The notes: a model not told the origin generated them from the letters alone. A stretch of DNA of 64,000 nucleotides from Porphyromonadaceae bacterium W3.11 (GCA_030434245.1 JAUISX010000001.1:1-64000); one strand, 5' to 3'. Numbered from the stretch's first letter, positions 38,918 to 49,129 are shown. Made by a program: numbers and translations.

Positions 38918-39604
38918 TTATTTTTCTTTGGTTTTATAATCAATTAATGTGTGTTTCTCGCCATAAAATGACCTCCAAACTAACTTTATCTTAACAGTCT
39001 CACCTTTAGTGTCAGGAAGAGACTTTAGATTAAATGCTACATATGCGTCAGCTGGACGACCATAAATATCACCGAAAGCATTATGTCTCAGTTCCAACTC
39101 ATACGGTTCATCAGGATTTTTACCTGATACTAGATTGAGCATATGTCGTTTAGTACTTTGGCTCCAAACAGTTCTAATCTTAAGATTCAGGTAGCCGTCT
39201 TCAATGGCTTTCTTTGGGTCGTTTAGGATCTCTAACTGATCATTCCCATATTTTTTTTCATCGGCTATAACGTATGGGATGGTCTGTTTGGTTAAGATAC
39301 TATCGATCCAATTCACCTTGACGGCCTTGGTATAACCTTCATGTTTTTCCTGAACCTCTTCAAAGTTCAGTAACGCTCTTACTTCTTTTCCTTCGAATGG
39401 ATGTTTCTTAATATTGACAGGCAATAAGGTCGTTTGATCATCTAGTTGTAAGAAAATCGTGTTGTCAGGACTTGTCTTTACAGTTACAATCCCATTTGGA
39501 TAATATTTGTTGTCAGGTTCATGCCCATTATTCTTAAGGCATGATTGAGTAAAAATAGCAGTTAAAAGTACTGCTAGCGAGTAAAAAATTTTTCTTGTTT
39601 TCAT
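38918..39604 (-). CDS. NigD-like lipoprotein
   Basis: A 228-residue predicted lipoprotein: signal peptide MKTRKIFYSLAVLLTAIF, then the lipobox TQSC with the lipid-modified Cys22. The body contains short beta-rich segments such as YVIADEKKYGNDQLEIL, VSGKNPDEPYELELRHN and VAFNLKSL, as in NigD-like proteins of Bacteroidota. The function is not known. It lies 22 bp upstream of the ECF sigma gene on the same strand and may be the first gene of that operon, linking a surface lipoprotein to the sigma switch. Confidence 0.75.
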   Translation of the reverse strand: MKTRKIFYSLAVLLTAIFTQSCLKNNGHEPDNKYYPNGIVTVKTSPDNTIFLQLDDQTTLLPVNIKKHPFEGKEVRALLNFEEVQEKHEGYTKAVKVNWIDSILTKQTIPYVIADEKKYGNDQLEILNDPKKAIEDGYLNLKIRTVWSQSTKRHMLNLVSGKNPDEPYELELRHNAFGDIYGRPADAYVAFNLKSLPDTKGETVKIKLVWRSFYGEKHTLIDYKTKEK

Positions 39605-39800
39605 AATCGTTTTTGTTTAATGATTGAACTCTACTTAGTAAACGCGAGACTACGATAAATCTTGCATCCTTTTCTCAAAAATATTTGAACTCACCCATAA
39701 AAAGCTTCGCCTCTCCCCAAAAATTTAGTTCTATGTGATAGAGATATGTTTCCAATAGGAACGATGATTATTTTATGCAAAGTTTTATTTGGTCGTTTTT

Positions 39801-39832
39801 ATTGAGAATAATACAAAAAAGGGATATATTTG
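39801..39832 (+). promoter_or_regulatory. Promoter of the cas operon
   Basis: ATTG (39801-39804), a 20-bp spacer and TATATTTG (39825-39832) form a Bacteroidota-type promoter with a weak -33 element. The ATG of cas12a is 28 bp further on. The arrangement is the same as the one before the CRISPR array (45583-45614). Confidence 0.6.
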
Positions 39833-39859
39833 AAAAAATAACTTAAATAAAAAGATAAT

Positions 39860-42800
39860 ATGATGAAACAATTTAATGACTTTACTAATCTCTATCCAGT
39901 GAGTAAGACACTGCGCTTTGAATTAAAACCAATTGGAAAAACTTTAGATAATATCAAGAATGTCGATATTATCAAAAAAGACAACCATCGTGCCGATAGC
40001 TACCAAAAGGTGAAGAAAATTATCGATGAATATCATAAAGTATTTATTGACACAGCACTGAATCGTTTTGGACGCGCTGAAATAAGGCAAGATATGACTG
40101 AGCTACTAAGGTCGTACTATAATCTATATTTGAATGGCAATAAGACTAAGGAAGAAGATAAGAAGTTTGAAAAAATCCAAACAGATCTTCGTGAACTAAT
40201 CGTTAGTGTCTTAACTGGAGCTAAAGGAAAACATAAAGATAAAGACCAAAATGGTCGATATAAAAATCTTTTCAAAGAAGAATTGATAAGAGATATACTA
40301 CCCCCTTTTGTCAGCAGTGAGGAGGACCGAAAGCTCTTATCCGAGTTTAAAGGTTTCACTACTTATTTTGTAGGGTTTCATGAAAACAGGAAAAATATAT
40401 ATTCGGATCAAGCTCATTCTACCGCTATTAGTTATAGGCTTATTCACGAAAATCTCCCAAAGTTTATAGATAATCTATTGATTTTCGAAAAAATAAAAGA
40501 TCCACTTTCACACGAACTTTCAGACCTCTATACAACCTTTACAGATGGAGGTTACATTAATGTACCACGGCTTAATGATATTTTCACATTAGAGCATTAT
40601 ACCCATGTGCTATCTCAGAAAGGAATTGAATCCTATAATGCTGTTATCGGAAAAGTTGTAGGAGAAGACGGAACAGAATACAAAGGACTAAATGAGCGCA
40701 TAAACCTATATAATCAAAGGCAAAATAGGAATAGAAGATCGACTACCATTATTTAAGCCGCTCTACAAGCAAATACTAAGTGATAGGGAACAACTCTCTT
40801 GGCTACCAGAGACTTATGCTGATGATGATGAGTTGCTCGAGTCCATCAAGACTTTTTGTGAATACCTTGATTCTGACGTACTCGATCGTACCCGTGTATT
40901 TATGAGATCTATCTCAGATTATGACTTATCTAAGATTTATATAAGAAATGATGCACAGCTAACAGATATATCTAAGTGGATTTTTGGAGATTGGAACCTA
41001 ATCAATAAAGCTAGAGAGCTGGCTTACGATCTTACCACGACTGCTAAGAAAGGTACTGCTAGGTATGAGGACAACCGTAAGAAAGCACTGAATGCAGAAA
41101 AGAGTGTTACAATCGCCACCCTCAATGAGTGCATTAAACTATTACCAGAGGAATATTGTGAAAAACAAATTGATAAATACTTCTCAGAATTGAGAAAAGT
41201 TGATCATAATGAGGGAGATGCCTTAGATCTGATAGAGGTAATTAAGCTATCCAACACTAATACAAAACAACTATTGACCACCCCATATCCTGAAGATTAC
41301 AACCTAATACAAGATAAAGCGAACGTTGCCCTCATTAAGAGTTTATTAGATTCTGTTAGTAACCTACAGAGATTCCTAAAGCCATTAATAGGTTATGGCG
41401 ATGAGTCCGATAAAGATCAGAAGTTTTATGGTGAACTAAATTATATATGGGAAGCACTTAATCAGATTATTCCGCTATATAATATGGTGCGTAATTATCT
41501 TACTCGAAAGCCATATTCTACAGAGAAGATTAAGCTCAACTTCGGTAATTCTCAGTTACTAAATGGGTGGGACAGAAATAAGGAAAGAGATAATACCAGC
41601 ATTATATTACGCAAAGATGGTAATTACTATCTAGCTATTATGGACAAAAAGCATAATAAGAGTTTTGATGCTAATCCATTGCCTAACGATGGGGACTGTT
41701 ATGAGAAAATGGACTATAAACTCTTGCCTGGTCCTAATAAGATGCTCCCCAAAGTATTTTTGTCTAAGAAAGGAATAGAAACATTCAAGCCTAGTAAAGA
41801 ACTACTAGAAAAATACGCATTAGGCACTCATAAGAAAGGAGAAAACTTCAATATTCAGTATACACACAAACTAATTGATTTTTTTAAAGAATCAATCAAT
41901 GCTCATGTGGATTGGCGTCACTTCGACTTTGACTTTTCAGAGACATCCACCTACAGTGACATCTCAGGCTTTTATCGAGAGGTCGAACATCAAGGATATA
42001 AGGTGACCTTCCGTAATGTATCTGTAGCTTATGTTGATTCTTTGGTCAATGATGGTAAGTTATACCTGTTTCAGATATACAATAAAGACTTCTCTCCATA
42101 TAGCAAAGGGACGCCTAACCTTCATACCCTCTATTGGAAGATGCTCTTTGACGAACGTAATTTGGCCGATGTAGTCTATAAGCTTAATGGGCAAGCCGAA
42201 GTCTTTTTCCGTAAAAGGAGCCTCCGTTATGAGCAACCTACACATCCGGCACATCAGCCCATCAAAAAGAAAAATGCCATTAATAAGGGAGAAGAGAGTC
42301 TCTTTGAATATGACCTAATTAAGGACAGACGATATACGCTTGATAAGTTTCAATTTCATGTTCCTATAACGATGAACTTCAAGAGTGTTCAAGGAGATCG
42401 AGTCAACCAACTTGTACAAGATTATATTAGGTCCAATAAGGACATCCATGTTATTGGTATTGATAGAGGGGAGAGACATCTATTATATATCTCTGTGATA
42501 GATGGAAGGGGTAATATCGTAGAGCAATTCTCATTAAATGAGATTATTAATCATCATAATGGAAATGAGTACAAAACGGATTATCACGGCCTACTAGAGA
42601 CACGAAATGCACAGCGTCAGAAGGAACGCCAAAACTGGCAGACTATTGAAGGTATAAAGGATCTTAAGCAAGGATACCTGAGTCAAGTCGTCCACAAAGT
42701 ATCTCAGCTAATGATAAAGTATAATGCTATCGTGGCACTAGAAGACTTAAATATGGGTTTCAAGAGAGGTCGCCAAAAGGTGGAAAGCTCCGTTTACCAA

Positions 42801-43643
42801 CAATTCGAAAAGCAACTAATAGACAAATTAAACTATCTAGTGGATAAGAAGCTGGATCCACATAAAGAGGGCGGATTACTAAAAGCTTACCAGCTTACCA
42901 GTCCATTCAAAAGCATTAGAGAGATGGGTAAGCAGAATGGTTTTCTCTTTTATATCCCAGCATGGAATACGAGTAAGATAGACCCCGTGACAGGTTTTGT
43001 CAATCTCTTCAATACCCGATATGAGAGTGTAGATAATTCAAAAGCCTTTTTCGAAAAATTTGATTCGATTAATTATCATCAAGGTCATGATTGGTTTGAG
43101 TTCAAGTTTGACTATAATAAATTTAATCGCAGGGCAGAAGGAACTCAAACGAAATGGGTCTTATGTACCCATGGCGATCGGATTATGGCATTTAGAAATT
43201 CACAAAAGAATAGCCAATGGGATTACAAAGACATCTGTCTTACTAATGAATTTAAAGCACTCTTTGAAGAGTACCAAATAGACTATCATGCTAAAGATAG
43301 CATACAAGACGATATCATTAAGGTAAATGATAAAGACTTTTTTGTGAGGCTACTTATTCTATTCAGACTGTTAGTGCAGATGCGTAATAGTAGGAAAGAG
43401 ACAGATGAGGACTACCTAATTTCTCCTATCGCTGACGCAAACGGAAACTTCTATGACAGCCGAGACTGTGGTCAAAATCTGCCCAAAAACGCTGACGCTA
43501 ATGGGGCATACAATATTGCACTCAAAGGATTATGGGCCTTACAGACGATTCGTGATACCGAAGAGGAGAAGAAACCAAAGCTAGGAATCTCTAATAAGGA
43601 GTGGTTGAATTTTATTCAGAAAAAGCCTTTTCAGAACAGGTAA
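39860..43643 (+). pseudogene. cas12a: Cas12a (Cpf1) type V-A effector nuclease, interrupted by a frameshift
   Basis: An RNA-guided nuclease gene. The first frame (39860-40756) begins MMKQFNDFTNLYPVSKTLRF and stops after 298 residues. The next frame continues with the matching sequence (EDRLPLFKPLYKQILSD) to 43643. Removing one A from the AAAA run at 40722-40725 restores about 1260 residues, close to the length I recall for Porphyromonas Cas12a. The remaining motifs are intact: GWDRNKERDN (PAM-side WED/PI region), RuvC-I IGIDRGERHLLY, RuvC-II ALEDLNMGFKRGR, the Nuc-domain Arg in VQMRNSR, and RuvC-III NADANGAYNIAL. It would also process its own pre-crRNA. The split could be a real mutation, a phase-variable tract or a sequencing error. 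A TAATG overlap couples it to cas4. Confidence 0.93.
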
Positions 43644-44209
43644 TGAATGATTATATTCTCATCTCAACCCTAAATGACTTTATCTTTTGTCCGTACTCTA
43701 TATACCTACATAACGTATATATGAGTACGGATGAAGACCTTTACCATGCTGTGCCACAAGTAAGAGGTACGGTAGCACACAAAGCCACTGACAGTAAGTC
43801 ATCTTCAACTCAAAAAGATGTAATACTAGCCTTACCAGTTTTTTCAGAACGCTTTCATTTAATGGGAAAGATAGATGTATATAAACGAAAAGAGAAAAAG
43901 CTAGTAGAGCGTAAATACCAACTTAAGGGAATTTTTCAAGGGCAGATCTATCAATTATGGGCACAATTCTTCTGTATGAGAGAGATGGGATATATCGTAG
44001 AATCTTTTGCATTTTACGAGATTTCGACCAATAGGATGATACCTATATCTCTACCATCTTCTGAGAAGGAGTGCCAATTTGAGAAGTTTGTTTCTGACTT
44101 TTTGAATTATGATCCATCTAGTCCCATTAAAATAAATCCTAATAAGTGTAGTCACTGTATCTATTGTAACTTATGCGATAAGACTGATTTAGAAAATGTT
44201 TACTCATAA
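43643..44209 (+). CDS. cas4: CRISPR-associated Cas4 nuclease
   Basis: A 188-residue RecB-type nuclease that trims prespacers and helps select PAM-adjacent DNA. An in-frame upstream start exists at 43601, but the ATG at 43643 in TAATG overlaps the cas12a stop and gives the expected N-terminus MNDYILISTLNDFIFCPYS. Iron-sulfur ligands are Cys16 and Cys residues among 169, 172, 175 and 178 (KCSHCIYCNLC). Nuclease motifs are GKIDV, LVERKYQ and GQIYQLWAQ. It overlaps cas1 by 14 nt. All expected residues are present, so it should be active. Confidence 0.93.
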   Translation: MNDYILISTLNDFIFCPYSIYLHNVYMSTDEDLYHAVPQVRGTVAHKATDSKSSSTQKDVILALPVFSERFHLMGKIDVYKRKEKKLVERKYQLKGIFQGQIYQLWAQFFCMREMGYIVESFAFYEISTNRMIPISLPSSEKECQFEKFVSDFLNYDPSSPIKINPNKCSHCIYCNLCDKTDLENVYS

Positions 44210-45176
44210 AGACATTGAATATAGAACCATTTTTGTCATTAATTGTATTCAAAAGCGGCATCTCCGCTTGCTTAATGGCGAGTTACTCTTAGAAGAGGAA
44301 GTTGATGATGAGGGAAGGGTTAAGACACTAACAAAGTTACCTTTCCAAAAGATTTTCGCCCTTTTTGTGGTGGGACATATTACCATCACCTCTGCTCTTA
44401 TCGAAAAGTGTCAGAAGTATGGTGTGGCATTAGTTGTGATGAAACCCAATCTACGACCTATCTTCTTTTGGAGCAACCCAGCGGAAGCCAATTATCTTCT
44501 TCGTCAGCGTCAGCACCTAATGGCCAAAGAAGATTTATCCATCGCAAAGATTATCGTAAATAATAAGATAAGAAATCAGATTAAGTCTCTAAAAAATACC
44601 CGAAAGAAAGACGATATAACTTTATCAGCGATAGAAAAGTGTATAAGCTACCTGCCTATGGTGAATCAGTGCATTAATTACTCAGAATTGATGGGCATAG
44701 AGGGAATTGTAGCAAAGCAGTTCTTTGCAGCGTTTTACCAAATGCACCATTGGGAAGGGCGGCGACCACGTGCTAAGTGTGACGTCATTAATGCTACATT
44801 AGATATTGGTTATACCATATTATTCAATTATATTGAGTGTTTCCTTAGATTATTTGGTTTTGATCTATATGTGGGTGTCTATCATCGGTTATGGTTCAAA
44901 CGCAAATCCTTAGTATGTGATATAATGGAGCCATTTAGATGCGTAATTGATAAGACCGTTAGAAAAGGTCTTAATCGGAACCAAATAAGTGAAAAAGACT
45001 TTAATGTTAGGAAAGGAGAGTACTATCTCAAACGTGAAAAAAATAAAGAATACCAGCAGCTTTTCTATGATGCACTCATCCCTTATAAAGGAGACGTTTT
45101 TGATTATGTACAATCCTATTATAGATGTTTTATGCAGAAAAAATCAGTATCCGAATACCCTCAATTTCTAATTTGA
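44196..45176 (+). CDS. cas1: CRISPR integrase Cas1
   Basis: A 326-residue metal-dependent integrase that, with Cas2, inserts spacers at the leader end. The catalytic residues are visible: Glu169 in MGIEGIVAKQFF, His230 in GVYHRLW and Glu245 in SLVCDIMEPFR. Its length is typical for type V-A. The gene overlaps cas4 by 14 nt and ends 1 bp before cas2. The last residues (VSEYPQFLI) show no truncation. Being intact, it suggests that spacer acquisition could continue even though the effector gene is split. Confidence 0.96.
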   Translation: MFTHKDIEYRTIFVINCIQKRHLRLLNGELLLEEEVDDEGRVKTLTKLPFQKIFALFVVGHITITSALIEKCQKYGVALVVMKPNLRPIFFWSNPAEANYLLRQRQHLMAKEDLSIAKIIVNNKIRNQIKSLKNTRKKDDITLSAIEKCISYLPMVNQCINYSELMGIEGIVAKQFFAAFYQMHHWEGRRPRAKCDVINATLDIGYTILFNYIECFLRLFGFDLYVGVYHRLWFKRKSLVCDIMEPFRCVIDKTVRKGLNRNQISEKDFNVRKGEYYLKREKNKEYQQLFYDALIPYKGDVFDYVQSYYRCFMQKKSVSEYPQFLI

Positions 45177-45177
45177 T

Positions 45178-45450
45178 ATGCTTATAATCAGTTATGATAT
45201 CAGTAATGATAAGCTCCGAAATCGATTTTCAAAGATGCTAACCAAAAATGGAGCTATACGCTTACAGTATTCTGTATATGAAGTCAATAACACCAATAGA
45301 CTTCTTGAAAATCTCATCATAAAAATTGAGGAGCAGTTTGCCAAAAAGTTTGACGGTGGTGATAGTGTCATTATCTTTGATGTATCTTCTGTAAAGTTGA
45401 GAAAGTATGGTAATGCTATTCATCGGGATGAAGATATTGTATATTTTTAA
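45178..45450 (+). CDS. cas2: CRISPR-associated Cas2
   Basis: A 90-residue ferredoxin-fold protein that bridges two Cas1 dimers in the integration complex. The N-terminal MLIISYDISNDKLRNRF holds the conserved Asp7, and IRLQYSVYEV is the second family block. It starts 1 bp after the cas1 stop, closing the four-gene cas operon. The leader and array begin 174 bp downstream in the same direction. Confidence 0.95.
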   Translation: MLIISYDISNDKLRNRFSKMLTKNGAIRLQYSVYEVNNTNRLLENLIIKIEEQFAKKFDGGDSVIIFDVSSVKLRKYGNAIHRDEDIVYF

Positions 45451-45624
45451 TCTGCAAACCGTTGTCGATATTTTTTGTTGGTAAAATTATAATGTTCTGA
45501 ATATTAAGGGTATAAAGGACACTCTCAACAAAAATAAAATAGGAGGGGGAGAAATGAGTTCTTAGACATACATGCCTAAAACATTGGTATTTAGTTAATT
45601 ATATGCTATATTTGTGGTGTTACT
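45451..45624 (+). promoter_or_regulatory. CRISPR leader with array promoter
   Basis: The AT-rich stretch between cas2 and the first repeat acts as leader. A promoter lies at its end: ATTG (45583-45586), a 20-bp spacer and TATATTTG (45607-45614), giving a predicted start about 5 bp before repeat 1. The degenerate repeat at the far end confirms that this is the leader side. Confidence 0.7.
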
Positions 45625-46384
45625 GTTTATAAGCAGTATATAATTTCTACTATTGTAGATATTTCATTACCCCAATGTTGAAAATACGTAGGTTTATAAG
45701 CAGTATATAATTTCTACTATTGTAGATCCACTATCGGTGGTGGCCTCACAGTGGACGTTTATAAGCAGTATATAATTTCTACTATTGTAGATAGAATCTT
45801 TTATTAACTGAAACGTCTAAATGTTTATAAGCAGTATATAATTTCTACTATTGTAGATTCACAAGCACTCTCTGGAACACACTAAACGTTTATAAGCAGT
45901 ATATAATTTCTACTATTGTAGATAGAACTTGATGAACGGGTGGAGATACGCAGTTTATAAGCAGTATATAATTTCTACTATTGTAGATCAACGGCCGTAT
46001 GGTCATACGCACCAGCAAGTTTATAAGCAGTATATAATTTCTACTATTGTAGATCAACCTCGTACTTCACACCCTCCACACGGTTTATAAGCAGTATATA
46101 ATTTCTACTATTGTAGATTGAGTAGCTCCATCAGCGACTCGAACTCTGTTTATAAGCAGTATATAATTTCTACTATTGTAGATCCACCGGGTAACTAGCA
46201 TTGCTCACAATTGGCGTTTATAAGCAGTATATAATTTCTACTATTGTAGATAATAGCTTTGTCAAAAGTAGCACGAGGGTGTTTATAAGCAGTATATAAT
46301 TTCTACTATTGTAGATGGGATTGTCTCCTCTTAAGACACAGTGCTACTGTTTATAAGCAGTATATAATTTCTACTTTTGTAATA
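45625..46384 (+). CRISPR. Type V-A CRISPR array, 12 repeats and 11 spacers
   Basis: The 36-bp repeat begins GTTTATAAGCAGTATA and ends TTTCTACTATTGTAGAT. The end is the Cas12a crRNA handle, with stem TCTAC/GTAGA and loop TATT. Repeats start at 45625, 45692, 45757, 45823, 45888, 45953, 46019, 46083, 46148, 46216, 46281 and 46349. The first eleven are identical. The last is altered near its end (CTACTTTTGTAATA), which breaks the handle stem. Spacers are 28-32 bp and all different. By eye none matches the rest of the window; protospacers would carry a TTTV-type PAM. The leader is on the cas2 side, so the newest spacer is the first one. Confidence 0.98.
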
Positions 46385-46633
46385 GTACTCAGTAAAAAAG
46401 AAATTGGAAGGGTTAAGTAATTACATTAATCTGATTACATTCAATGTATTCATGTCGATTTTTAGGCTATTTGTAATGAGCTCACAAAATATAAAGAAAT
46501 GCAATCTAAGTCTAAAAAGACACACTTATATAGCTGCAAAAATCTTCCTATAGGAAAGCTTTCTTCTTGATATATAGAAAAAATGAGGGTGTGTCAAAAC
46601 TAATTTTTTTGACGCACCCTATTATTTTGCGAC

Positions 46634-46665
46634 AAAAGCCCCAACTTTCACAAGCTGGGGCTTTT
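46634..46665 (+). terminator. Hairpin near the left end of the insertion sequence
   Basis: AAAAGCCCCA (46634-46643) and TGGGGCTTTT (46656-46665) form a perfect 10-bp stem with a T-rich tail. It would stop outside transcription from entering the transposase gene, a common safeguard in insertion sequences. Confidence 0.65.
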
Positions 46666-46712
46666 CTATATCATAAAGATTTTGTATCTTTATGTATATC
46701 AATAAATTAACT

Positions 46713-48374
46713 ATGACAAAGATACAATTTCGTCCATACATACACAATAGGTCAATGCTTTTTCCTCAAAGGCTTGACGAGGATATTTGTGCTAATGATC
46801 CAGTGAGAGTGGTCAATGCCATTATCGATGCTATTGAGATTGAGAATATTAAGGGCTTGTACAGTAAGATAGGTCGCCACCCCTACCACCCCAAGATGAT
46901 GCTCAAGGTGATTATCTACGCCTACATGAATAACATCTACTCGTGCAGGAAGATTGAGCAAGCCCTCAAAAGAGATGTCCACTTCATCTGGCTTGCAGGG
47001 TATGAAAAACCAGATTTTATCACCATCAATAGGTTTCGTAATCGTGTAAAAGGAGAGATCAATAAGGTCTTCTCACAGATGGTATTGTTACTTGCAGAGA
47101 GAGGTTTTATCAGTCTTGATGTGGAGTATATCGATGGCACTAAGATAGAATCCAAAGCCAATAAATACACCTTTGTGTGGCGGAAGAGCGTGGAACGAAA
47201 TCGAGCCAAACTTCAGGAAAAGCTAAAGGCATTGCTCTCTCAAATCGATGATTGTATTGCTCAAGAGAATAGCGAGGGTAGCGAAGAAGTAGAGATTACA
47301 GCGGAACAACTTTCAGAGCTGGTGACCACCTTCAAAGCAGAACTAGAGAGAACCCCGGAACCAGTCAACAAGGAGGAGAAAAAGAAAATAAGAGAGAGGA
47401 AGAAGCAGATCAAGCAACTAGAAGAGCATAAGGCTAAACTTATGGAGTATGACGAGAAGCTGGAAAAACTCGAGGATCGCAACTCCTACTCCAAGACCGA
47501 CCCCTCTGCCACCTTTATGCGTATGAAGGAGGATGCCATGAGAAATGGTCAAACCAAGCCAGGTTACAATTTACAAATAGCTACGAATCAGCAATTTATT
47601 ACCAACTTTGGACTCTTCTACAATCCTACTGACACCCTCACATTTATCCCTTTTCTTCAATTCCACCAAGACCGTTATGGTGATTTGCCCTCTACTGTTG
47701 TAGCCGACTCTGGCTATGGCTCGGAAGAGAACTATCGTTTTATGGAAGAGTCTGGTACAACACCCTTTGTCAAATACAATCGCTTCCATATTGAGCATCG
47801 TCCTCGCTATAAGCCCGACCCATTTCAGCCCTCATCGCTATACTACAGCAAAGAAGGAGATTACTATGTCTGCCCGATGGGACAAAGGATGAGGCGTATC
47901 GGGACAAAGAGAGGCAAGACAGCAAGCGGATACACTACTGAGAGTGCGAGATATAAGGCTGCGAGGTGCAAAGGATGTCCACTCAGAGGACTATGTTTTA
48001 AGGCAAAAGGCAATCGAATCATAGAGGTCAATCACAGACTCAATGAGTACAAAAAGAAAGCAAACCAACTCCTTACCTCCGAAGAAGGACTAAGACATCG
48101 AGGACGACGATGTGTAGAGCCAGAATCAGTATTCGGTCAAATGAAATACAATATGAGCTACAAACGCTTTCGACACTTCGGTCAAGACAAGGTCACTATG
48201 GACTTTGCCTTCTTTGCCATAGCATTCAATGTCAAGAAACTATGCTCTATGATGGCGAAAAACCCAAAAAACATGGATAATACACCTCATTCTTGCCCAA
48301 ATCATCCATTTTTAGTCACTAACAACCTACTTTTAGAGGAAAACCAAATTCTAAAACATCTCGTAGCTGCTTAG
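46713..48374 (+). CDS. IS1182-family DDE transposase
   Basis: A 553-residue transposase. The DUF772-like N-terminus (HPYHPKMMLKVIIYAYMNN) leads into a DDE domain: the first Asp is in YIDGTKIESKANKY, the second in VVADSGYGSEEN, and the Glu in RCVEPESVFGQMKYN. A Lys/Glu-rich coiled coil is inserted at about 160-260. A zinc-like cluster, CKGCPLRGLC, lies before the last motif. The ATG at 46713 (MTKIQFRPYI) was chosen over 46692. The frame is unbroken, so it may be active. Confidence 0.88.
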   Translation: MTKIQFRPYIHNRSMLFPQRLDEDICANDPVRVVNAIIDAIEIENIKGLYSKIGRHPYHPKMMLKVIIYAYMNNIYSCRKIEQALKRDVHFIWLAGYEKPDFITINRFRNRVKGEINKVFSQMVLLLAERGFISLDVEYIDGTKIESKANKYTFVWRKSVERNRAKLQEKLKALLSQIDDCIAQENSEGSEEVEITAEQLSELVTTFKAELERTPEPVNKEEKKKIRERKKQIKQLEEHKAKLMEYDEKLEKLEDRNSYSKTDPSATFMRMKEDAMRNGQTKPGYNLQIATNQQFITNFGLFYNPTDTLTFIPFLQFHQDRYGDLPSTVVADSGYGSEENYRFMEESGTTPFVKYNRFHIEHRPRYKPDPFQPSSLYYSKEGDYYVCPMGQRMRRIGTKRGKTASGYTTESARYKAARCKGCPLRGLCFKAKGNRIIEVNHRLNEYKKKANQLLTSEEGLRHRGRRCVEPESVFGQMKYNMSYKRFRHFGQDKVTMDFAFFAIAFNVKKLCSMMAKNPKNMDNTPHSCPNHPFLVTNNLLLEENQILKHLVAA

Positions 48375-48431
48375 GACACACCCTATCAAAAAAATTGAGG
48401 ATGCATCAAAACTAGGTTTTGACACACCCTC

Positions 48432-49129
48432 TTCTCTTTTATATAACTAAAAATAGACTGGTCTTTAGCTAAGATAATCAGTGTTATTTGAAACGTATTG
48501 ACATATTCTATTAATCGCTTTATTTCAGACAGTTATCTACTTAATATTCTCTTTTGGAGCTGAGTTTTAGATTTTGGCTTGAAATTAGTTACGAATTACA
48601 ACGTCTACTTTCCAACGTATTTTTAGGTGATGCTCAACCTGATAATTATGTTATGAGTAGATGAAGAGCCACATTGAATACCTTTTCGGAAAATATCTAA
48701 TGGTTATCGTGAGCAATTACTGGGGTTATTATCTCTCTTTTCAATTAAATTAGCTAATAGTTCTCGCATAATCCAGAGGTGCCTGTGATTATATTGTAAT
48801 ATTATTTTCAAATAAAATTAGATTATTAATTAATGACATCAATCTGAAAATATGAAGTGATAAAAAACATAAAAAAGAAGATTGTGACAAAGAAAATGGT
48901 TACATTTAGGCTGTTGATGAGTTCTTGCATATCATAAGATTAATACCCCTACAAGATTCTATTTTTAGAGTCTTATTAAATATGATACTTGTATCGATAG
49001 ATTAACCATTCATGATATGGATATTACTATTGGGAGTAGGGGATTATAAACATCATTACTGTAAGTAAAAGAGGGTAGAAAGAACGAACTGTCAATGTTT
49101 TTTTAATTATAAATTTAGGAGGAATTACT
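48432..49129. other. AT-rich intergenic region between IS and alcohol dehydrogenase
   Basis: No gene, repeat or strong hairpin was found in these 698 bp. The only clear signal is AGGAGG at 49117-49122, 7 bp before the next ATG. Such strong Shine-Dalgarno sequences are unusual in this window. Confidence 0.5.

Larger units (their letters stand above)
46585..48431 (+). mobile_element. IS1182-type insertion sequence, complete
   Basis: A 1847-bp element bounded by 16-bp perfect inverted repeats (GAGGGTGTGTCAAAAC at 46585-46600 and its complement at 48416-48431). It holds one transposase gene. Each end also folds into its own hairpin (46586-46620 and about 48396-48431). No clear target duplication is visible: the flanks read AAAT and TTCT. 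It sits 200 bp past the CRISPR array and leaves no cas gene interrupted. Confidence 0.85.

Noticed and set aside
40700-40760. Programmed frameshift in cas12a
   Set aside because: The needed shift is +1 at an AAAA-T context with no known slippery signal, rare codon pause or internal Shine-Dalgarno sequence as in prfB. A plain one-base insertion is simpler.
46581-48435. Target-site duplication of the IS
   Set aside because: The bases next to the terminal repeats (AAAT and TTCT) do not match, so no duplication can be claimed.
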